From Cristatella mucedo (taxonomy: Eukaryota > Bryozoa > Phylactolaemata > Cristatellidae), in NCBI GenBank assembly GCA_009760855.2, contig WPIO01000006.1, positions 6,908,001 to 6,972,000 of the forward strand: a stretch of DNA of 64,000 bases, written 5' to 3'. Shown piece by piece: positions 58,872 to 64,000 of the stretch. A program made the translations under genes and the position numbers. The notes beneath the pieces were generated by a model. It did no database searches and was not told the DNA's origin. It worked only from the letters and a program-made list of their open reading frames with translations. Position 1 is the stretch's first letter. Every line of letters starts with the position of its first letter.

Positions 58872-58957
58872 ATGGCCGCACCGCTGGCGCTGCTGCTCGC
58901 GGGCGGCCTCTTCGCCGCCGTCGCCGCCTCCGCCGCCGAGCCAGTTAGCTACGACGG
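58872..58957 (+). CDS. Procarboxypeptidase exon 1: signal peptide
   Basis: ATG with 28 codons plus two bases, ending GACGG|GTGAGT. MAAPLALLLAGGLFAAVAAS is a clear signal peptide with cleavage likely after an Ala-Ala pair. It is followed by EPVSYDG, the usual start of an M14 activation peptide. The ATG is the only one that gives this peptide. Confidence 0.82.
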
Positions 58958-59268
58958 GTGAGTAGGAGAGACGCGCCGAGACGCGCTCGCCGAGCCGATG
59001 CCGCCGCTCTGGCTCGACCGCCGATGGGGGCGGCTCTGCCAACGGCGCGCCGGCCGCCTGCTCGCGCTGCCTTCGGCGCAGCGCGGCAAGCTGCTGCGCA
59101 AGCTCGCTGCTGTGCGGCTTCCGCCATCGCCGCCGCTCGAGTCGCTGGCAGCCACCGCTCGCGCGTGAGCGGTCGAGGACGCCAGATCAGTAGGCCGGCG
59201 TTGCCGGCCTAGTTCTCTGGACAATAGACGGTCCGAAGCGGCGAAGCTCGGGCGGAATTTTATTCCAG

Positions 59269-59353
59269 GCACCGTCTTATCAGAGTTCGGCCAACGACCG
59301 ACGACCAGACGGATTTTCTCAGAGATCTAGAGAGCAGACATCACGAGTATCAG
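59269..59353 (+). CDS. Procarboxypeptidase exon 2: activation peptide, first half
   Basis: Acceptor TTTTATTCCAG|, donor TATCAG|GTGCCC. The first base completes Gly with exon 1, giving YDG followed by HRLIRVRP and, further on, QTDFLRDLE. This is the beta-strand and helix of the Propep_M14 fold. It ends in phase 0, as exon 3 requires. It is only 85 nt long and shorter than most chance frames, but its match and phase are convincing. Confidence 0.82.
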
Positions 59354-59504
59354 GTGCCCTCGCTGAGCGCATGCGCTGCCTGCGGCGGCGCGGCTTCGCG
59401 CGCGACGCGCCTTCCCGAAGGGGTGAACGACGTGACTCTCCGGTCCGACGAACGGCAATGGCGTGACCAAAAAGACGTTCGGCAATTCGTGAGAAATAAT
59501 TCCA

Positions 59505-59780
59505 TAGCGTCGACATGCTGGAACTCACTTCCGACTGACGAAACGATTTCCCCTGACTCTGAAGACATTGAAGCAGACGCGAAAAACGCAAAAACTTTTC
59601 TTCGAAGCATTTTCTGAGTTCCGGCGCTTTGTCCTTTGGGTGGGTGCGCATGCACGCTGAAACTGTGCTGCTTACCGCTAACCAAATTGATACACTCATT
59701 TTACAGCAAACTTTAAGTGCCCAGAAAGAGATCAAGTAATCTACGACGGCGCTATGAAAATGCCGTATCATTGCGATAAA
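59505..59780 (+). mobile_element. LINE-A 3' copy in procarboxypeptidase intron 2
   Basis: RT C-terminal remnant (ACATGCTGGAACTCACTTCC, AAAACTTTTCTTCGAAGC), 3' UTR and tail (CAGCAAACTTTAAGTGCCCA, AGAGATCAAGTAATCTACGA). Confidence 0.65.
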
Positions 59781-60109
59781 TCAATATACACTGCACAGTT
59801 TACCTTACACTCGCCTTGCTTGTCCGAAGCGAAATCTCGAGAACGGATTATGATTGGAATAAGGCAAACTTTTCAGCAGAGCATAGTAGAGTGCTAGATT
59901 CGAGCAGTCCGTTTGTTGTCAAGAGTGGTGCTCCGAAACATGCATCGATAGAGAATTCCGCTGAATTCGCCGACCCGTAAACAGAAACGAGAGAGAGAGA
60001 GAGACATAGTGGTCTGCCCTGCTGGTCGCACCGTGTACCTTTTGTTTTGAATTGCAAAAGGTTGGTTGAACGTCAATCTGTAAGAACGCACGCCAACGAA
60101 CAAAGCGAA

Positions 60110-60250
60110 GCGCTGGTTTGGCCCAGTGGTTAAGGCGCTCGCCCCAACCAAGGTCTAGCCGAGGTCGTGGGCTCGAGCTCCGTGAAGTTTTTGAAGCGCC
60201 TGAATAGTGATCAAGTTCTCTCAGGGTGCTATACAAACGAATTATAGAAG
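60110..60250 (+). mobile_element. SINE S2 copy with LINE-A tail
   Basis: A box TTGGCCCAGTGGTTAAGGCG, B box GAGGTCGTGGGCTCGAGCTC, then GAAGCGCCTGAATAGTGATC, AAGTTCTCTCAGGGTGCTAT and ACAAACGAATTAT. It is the cleanest S2 head; the tail again parallels LINE-A. Confidence 0.85.
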
Positions 60251-60542
60251 TAGTGCTGCCCTCGAAGAACTTCGAGCAGCGCCTACTCATTAGCGAGAGT
60301 GCATCGAGCACGGGCACTGTTACGTGTTGCACTGGCTCGCGCTCCGGTTCCGAGCGAGGAGGCGGCGATGCTACCGAGCGCTGCTTAGCGGATACCGACT
60401 GCATAGGAGTAGCAAGGACGGCGAGCTTATTGCTAGGGTTCGTAGAATTTTTTCTTAGAATTCGTAGATTCGCAACACGAGGCTTTGTCGCGTTAGGCTC
60501 TGTCCTTTCATCGCCAGCCACGACTGGAAGCATCGAGACGAC

Positions 60543-60543
<1 letters not shown>

Positions 60544-60573
<30 letters not shown>
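60544..60573. repeat. (CAG)10 trinucleotide repeat
   Basis: Ten uninterrupted CAG units in intron 2 of the procarboxypeptidase gene. The open Gln frame through it is not a host exon. Confidence 0.95.
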
Positions 60574-60574
<1 letters not shown>

Positions 60575-60650
60575 TCTATTTCCTCCACTCAGCACGTAAC
60601 AGCAAGGAGCAGAGCCATCGTTCACCGTTCCATTTTCTATACGTTTGCAG

Positions 60651-60784
60651 CTGGATTTTTGGACGCATGCCAGCAAAATCCGACCCGTTGACATTCGAGT
60701 GCCGCCGTCAGTATACGACACTACGGTGGAGATGCTGACGACACGCGGCCTTAACGTGGAAGTCGTCCAGGAGGACATTCAGAA
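60651..60784 (+). CDS. Procarboxypeptidase exon 3: activation peptide, second half
   Basis: Acceptor TACGTTTGCAG|, donor CAGAA|GTAGGC, 134 nt, phase 0 to phase 2. It encodes LDFWTHASKIRPVDIRVPP and then EMLTTRGLNVEVVQEDIQ. The LDFW and PVDIRVPP words and the final VxxEDIQ are hallmarks of the M14 propeptide (compare LDFWKSP and the 'vLIEDVQ' end of the family). It joins exon 2 without a gap. Confidence 0.88.
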
Positions 60785-61064
60785 GTAGGCAGCCTTGCGA
60801 CGGTTGCTTTTCGGCCGCCTCGCTTGCCGAAGAATCTCTACGCGAAGCTGTTGAGCGCCGCCCAGCGGAGCCGAGATAACTCTGTTGCTTCTAGACTAAT
60901 CGACGCCTCTCGCCAAGGAAAGCTGACCAACCAAATCGGCAAACGATGGACTTCCGATGTAGCCACGCGCGCAGTGATTAACCCCATCGTGACCTCCTTT
61001 CCCAGACACGCTCAGGTATTGAGAAAGAGTGCATACAAGGTCTGCACTCGTGAATTTCTGTGTT

Positions 61065-61067
<3 letters not shown>

Positions 61068-61101
<34 letters not shown>
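61068..61101. repeat. (GT)n microsatellite
   Basis: TG dinucleotide run in procarboxypeptidase intron, with GT-rich sequence continuing to 61165. Confidence 0.95.
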
Positions 61102-61106
<5 letters not shown>

Positions 61107-61971
61107 TGTGCGTCTGTGTGTGGATGTGTGAGTGCTAGTGCGCTCGTGCGTGCGTGTGTCAGTGTCGTTCGTCCGACAAGCCGCGGCCGAGTTGCATGGC
61201 TCGTAGGCAGCTGCAACCGGCGACCGTGCTGGGCGGCCGGGCGGCTGGCTTTGGCAGTTAGGCGGAAGTGTCTTGCCAGCTTCCCCTTCCCCGGGGTTGG
61301 GTCTCTATAGATTTGGCGCTGTGTTACGGGTGACAAGCAGCGAATGGTCAAAGAGCAAAGACAACGACCTGAGACTGGTGAGACAGCTGGACAGCAATCG
61401 CCTTCAGTTCGGCGGCTGTCAATTTTCGTCCGTGCTGCTGCGTCTACTTCGATAGTGAAACGTCGCGGTCAGTCTCATACTACTACTAATAATAATAATA
61501 GCAATGAAGAAAATAATAATGGGAGTGCAATTCATCTTGAGAGAACTGAATTCCTGTCTAAGCACTTAGAATATGTATGTTCCCCCTCGATCCTCATATA
61601 CTTCATCGCCGTCATATTACTGAGCCATAGGTGGACATATCGAAGTGCCCGGCCATGCGTATACACCGTAGGGCCGGTCGTCTCCCAAATCGAAGGGTTG
61701 AAATACCAAAGCTAGGCCGTAAGGTCCAGCATGAGCCTACGCACCTACGATGATCGATAAGTGCGAAGCGACAGTTCTTCGAAGCATCGTGGTTGCCTAG
61801 CGGCAAAGTCTAAATTCTATCACGCCACTGGATTTCGATGAATTCATTCGGTAGCTAGCTACAGGCTTTAGACGAATGTGAAGTAATGGAACGGTTTTTG
61901 GAGAGTTTTGAGTTAGTAATGCAGTTAAGCTATCCGAGTCAGAGGATGGGTTGCTACGCCCGGGTAGAGCG

Positions 61972-61973
61972 AG

Positions 61974-62020
<47 letters not shown>
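61972..62020. repeat. (GA)n microsatellite
   Basis: GA run in the procarboxypeptidase intron, directly left of a LINE-A 3' copy. Confidence 0.95.
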
Positions 62021-62028
<8 letters not shown>

Positions 62029-62285
62029 CAAATTTTTTCAGGCAGGTAGGAGGCAGAAGCACGAAAAATGCCAGAGCACGAAAATGAAGGGACTCAGAAT
62101 TCCGACAGGCTCTTGAATTCGACTCACCGCTCGACGGGAGGGCAGCGCCAATAGGCTAACCATGTATTACCACTAACCAAATTGACAAGCTTCCTTTACA
62201 GCATATGTATAAATTGCCTAGAAAGAGATTTAGTTCTCAGAAGCTGCTTATCAGATTTATTACCATTATTATTGTGGTTATTATC
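62021..62285 (+). mobile_element. LINE-A 3' copy in procarboxypeptidase intron
   Basis: CATGTATTACCACTAACCAA, CCTTTACAGCATATGTATAA, CCTAGAAAGAGATTTAGTTC and a TTATTACCATTATTATTG tail. Confidence 0.65.
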
Positions 62286-62764
62286 CCTATGAACACCTCA
62301 AAACCCCTCGATGATGGCTCTTGGAGTAGCTCTCTTTGACCAAATGGACGCCGCCTGCCCTCTGCACGTGCACGATCTAGCCGTCAAGTGTCGCAGAGGT
62401 TCGGATTTTTTATCATTACAAACTGGTTGGGTAGATACAAATTCACAGACGCCGGCCGGAACTATACAGTACGCACCAATGCCGAGCGACGGGAACGCAA
62501 GTCAGCGGCTGGCAGCACTCAGTAGCATGCGAATGGTGCAGCCTAACCATCCCCCCTCGCCCCCCCCGCGGGGCGTCGTACATTTCGTCAAGGTATTCGC
62601 ATAGCTATAATAATAACGACATATATTTAAAATATTTAAAAAAACTATCGTACCTTAGCCGGAGGAGCCATGCCGTGCCATGGCCGCTGGGGGGGCCACT
62701 CTTGACACGGTTCAGGAACAAGGACCCAACGGCTCCCGACCCGGAAATGGCGTCCGAGACGCAC

Positions 62765-62850
62765 ACTAATAATAATCATACATTGGTTGTAGCCCCCACA
62801 GACAACTCAATCTCCATCTAGGCGCTTTACGCTTTCTGCAAGGGAAGCAC
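62765..62850 (-). mobile_element. LINE-A tail copy
   Basis: TAATAATAATCATACATTGG, CAACTCAATCTCCATCTAGG and CGCTTTACGCTTTCTGCAAG on -. It ends 40 bp before the next coding exon. Confidence 0.7.
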
Positions 62851-62890
62851 GGTTTGCCGCCTGCATGTGTATCGATGCACTCGATTTCAG

Positions 62891-62992
62891 ATCAACGCCT
62901 GGCTCCAGAGTTTGGCCGCGGCCTACCCGACCGTCGCTTCGCTCGTTAACATCGGCAAGACGTACGAAGGGCGCGACATGCTCGTGCTGAAG
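62891..62992 (+). CDS. Procarboxypeptidase exon: start of catalytic domain
   Basis: Acceptor CTCGATTTCAG|, donor CTGAAG|GTGCGG, 34 codons in phase 0. It encodes INAWLQSLAAAYPTVASL and then NIGKTYEGRDMLVLK. These match the EI-x-x-WL...YP and IG-x-SYEGR-x-x-x-VLKI blocks of M14A enzymes. The preceding exon should end in a YH-x-x-EE type sequence. Confidence 0.9.
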
Positions 62993-63357
62993 GTGCGGAC
63001 GACTCTCGGGGCGGCTCGCAGCGCCCGGCGGCCGAGTGGCGGGCGCACCTTCGACGGCTAACAACGCCGCGAGTTTCGCTCGCTCGACGCACCGCCGCTA
63101 GGCGGCGTCTCGTCCGCGCATCTGGCGTCTCAGGCCTCGCGAAGCGGCGGCGGCGGCGCGGTGACCCCTCAGCCAGGTCGTCCTCGAGCAGCAGGCTGAC
63201 GCAGCAGCAGAGAGGCGTCGGGCGTCTTTCGTATGCGCGCGGCGTCTCTCGCTTGTCGCAAGCAATGTCGAGGTCGAAAGCCTAGCTATCGATCAGCAGC
63301 ATCGAGCGCAGCTTCTCGGGTTCGGCTGGCAAAACTCGGGCGATCGGTTCGCCGTAG

Positions 63358-63471
63358 CTCACTTCGGGCACGAACTCAGCTCTCGCTCCGAAAAAGAAAA
63401 TATTCATCGAGGCCGCTATTCATGCTCGAGAGTGGATCACAGTGGGAAGCATCAACTATATAATCGATCAG
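63358..63471 (+). CDS. Procarboxypeptidase exon: HxxE zinc motif
   Basis: Acceptor GCCGTAG|, donor GATCAG|GTAAGA, 38 codons in phase 0. It reads LTSGTNSALAPKKKIFIEAA followed by IHAREWITVGSINYIIDQ. HARE supplies two of the three zinc ligands (His and Glu) and the Arg that contacts substrate. A nearer acceptor (CTCAG at about 63385-63389) would break the phase with the previous exon, so I chose 63358. Confidence 0.9.
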
Positions 63472-63624
63472 GTAAGATTTCAACTGACGCTCAACGCGGC
63501 AGCCACGTTCGGCCGACGGGCTGCTGCTTCGGCGGTTGTGGGCGGGGGGGGGGGGTAGGGGCTTGCAGCGGCGAGAGTCGTCCGTTGCTTGTTACCCGTT
63601 GGAAAAATAGTCCTGCGGCGGTTG

Positions 63625-63790
63625 ACGCCGACCACGCGAGGACACGACGATTAGTGTGCTCTCGCTCGAGGACCCGGATCGCGGGCTCGATTCCAGCCGC
63701 AGACAATTCTTCATTGCCGGCGGTGATAGCCTCGTAGTCCCTTCTGCTAGAGCTATAGAAGTACCGTAACAAGGCTGCTGAATCGACCCC
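63625..63790 (+). mobile_element. SINE S1 copy, degenerate, in procarboxypeptidase intron
   Basis: B box GATCGCGGGCTCGATTCCAG, then CAGACAATTCTTCATTGCCG, GGCGGTGATAGCCTCGTAGT and AAGGCTGCTGAATCGAC. The A box is barely recognisable. Confidence 0.65.
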
Positions 63791-63972
63791 GCAGTTTGCT
63801 TGCTTTAAATTGGCGAATTCCTTTTAGCGGTTCGCTGTGGTAGATTGTGAGCCCGGCACCCGGCGCTCAGAACCGCCCGCCATTCAGGCGGACGTGCAGA
63901 TTCTTCGTCTGCTACAATGCTACAACGGGGTAGAGAGCTAACGTCGCTAGAATGCTAACACTCGTCACCCAG

Positions 63973-64000
63973 GACGTGCAACCGATTCTCGACGTTGCAA
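63973..64000 (+). CDS. Procarboxypeptidase, probable next exon (cut by window end)
   Basis: After CGTCACCCAG| the sequence reads DVQPILDVA in phase 0. This suits the M14 segment before the PVVNPDGY block (an ...LLD-x-x-D pattern). The loop between YIIDQ and DVQ would be shorter than usual, so the acceptor may lie elsewhere or a small exon may be missing. Confidence 0.4.

Larger units (their letters stand above)
58872..64000 (+). other. Procarboxypeptidase (M14 zinc carboxypeptidase) gene, 5' part
   Basis: Exons at 58872-58957, 59269-59353, 60651-60784, 62891-62992, 63358-63471 and probably 63973 onward encode a secreted metallocarboxypeptidase of the A/B type, which removes C-terminal residues from peptides and is made as a zymogen. 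The order is signal peptide, activation peptide (Propep_M14), linker, then the catalytic domain start with INAWLQSLA, the IGKTYEGR block and the zinc motif HARE. The exon phases are compatible wherever consecutive exons were found. The exon carrying the end of the activation peptide and the YH..EE start of the enzyme (expected between 60785 and 62890) was not identified, and the rest of the enzyme lies beyond the window. Substrate specificity cannot be judged because the S1' pocket is not included. Confidence 0.85.

Noticed and set aside
60226-60738. 170-codon frame with a polyglutamine run
   Set aside because: It crosses a (CAG)10 repeat and runs out of frame through carboxypeptidase exon 3, whose reading in another frame is well supported.
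61338-61377. Missing carboxypeptidase exon
   Set aside because: Splice sites and phases fit, but the encoded 13 residues lack the expected Tyr-His and acidic pair; chance is likely.

Overview
This window reads as nuclear DNA of an invertebrate metazoan. Genes are split by GT-AG introns. Three animal gene families are present: a polypeptide GalNAc-transferase, a CD164/endolyn-type sialomucin and a secreted M14 zinc carboxypeptidase. The rest is dense animal-type repeat: L2/CR1-like LINEs, tRNA-derived SINEs, hAT elements, an R2-like element and long dinucleotide microsatellites. The species cannot be named from the sequence.

Host genes. (1) A two-exon GALNT-family gene lies on + at 8388-10093; its glycosyltransferase domain has lost the DxH metal motif, so it is probably a pseudo-enzyme. 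(2) A small sialomucin gene lies on - from 39586 to 21724. Its signal-peptide exon, Thr-rich mucin exon and transmembrane/lysosomal-tail exon are spread over 18 kb, and all splice phases match. (3) The 5' part of a procarboxypeptidase gene starts at 58872 on + and runs off the right edge. Exons for the signal peptide, the activation peptide, the N-terminal catalytic segment and the His-x-x-Glu zinc site were found by eye; one exon is unresolved.

Repeats by region. 0-7 kb: a decayed repeat-associated gene whose 3' end has grown into a 34-bp satellite, one LINE-B copy, LINE-A relics and a long hairpin. 11-21 kb: SINEs, a LINE-A copy nested inside a LINE-B copy, and the best LINE-A copy with an open RT frame. 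21-39 kb (introns of the sialomucin gene): many decayed LINE copies, adjoining LINE-A and LINE-B copies at 29.4-33.4 kb, and a hAT element at 36.9 kb. 43-52 kb: a LINE-A fold-back palindrome, an AT-rich island of compact open frames unlike its surroundings, an R2-like retroelement between two microsatellites, and a SPIN-like hAT element with a perfect target duplication. 53-64 kb: SINEs, LINE tails and the carboxypeptidase gene.

Two LINE lineages (called A and B here) and two SINE lineages (S1 and S2) account for most of the repeat. SINE S2 carries a copy of the LINE-A 3' tail, so LINE-A probably supplies its reverse transcriptase. The two hAT elements used the same target octamer (GTATAGAG, with one change in one of four flanks). 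The host genes have no visible pathway link to each other, although GALNT-type enzymes act on mucin-like proteins such as the sialomucin.
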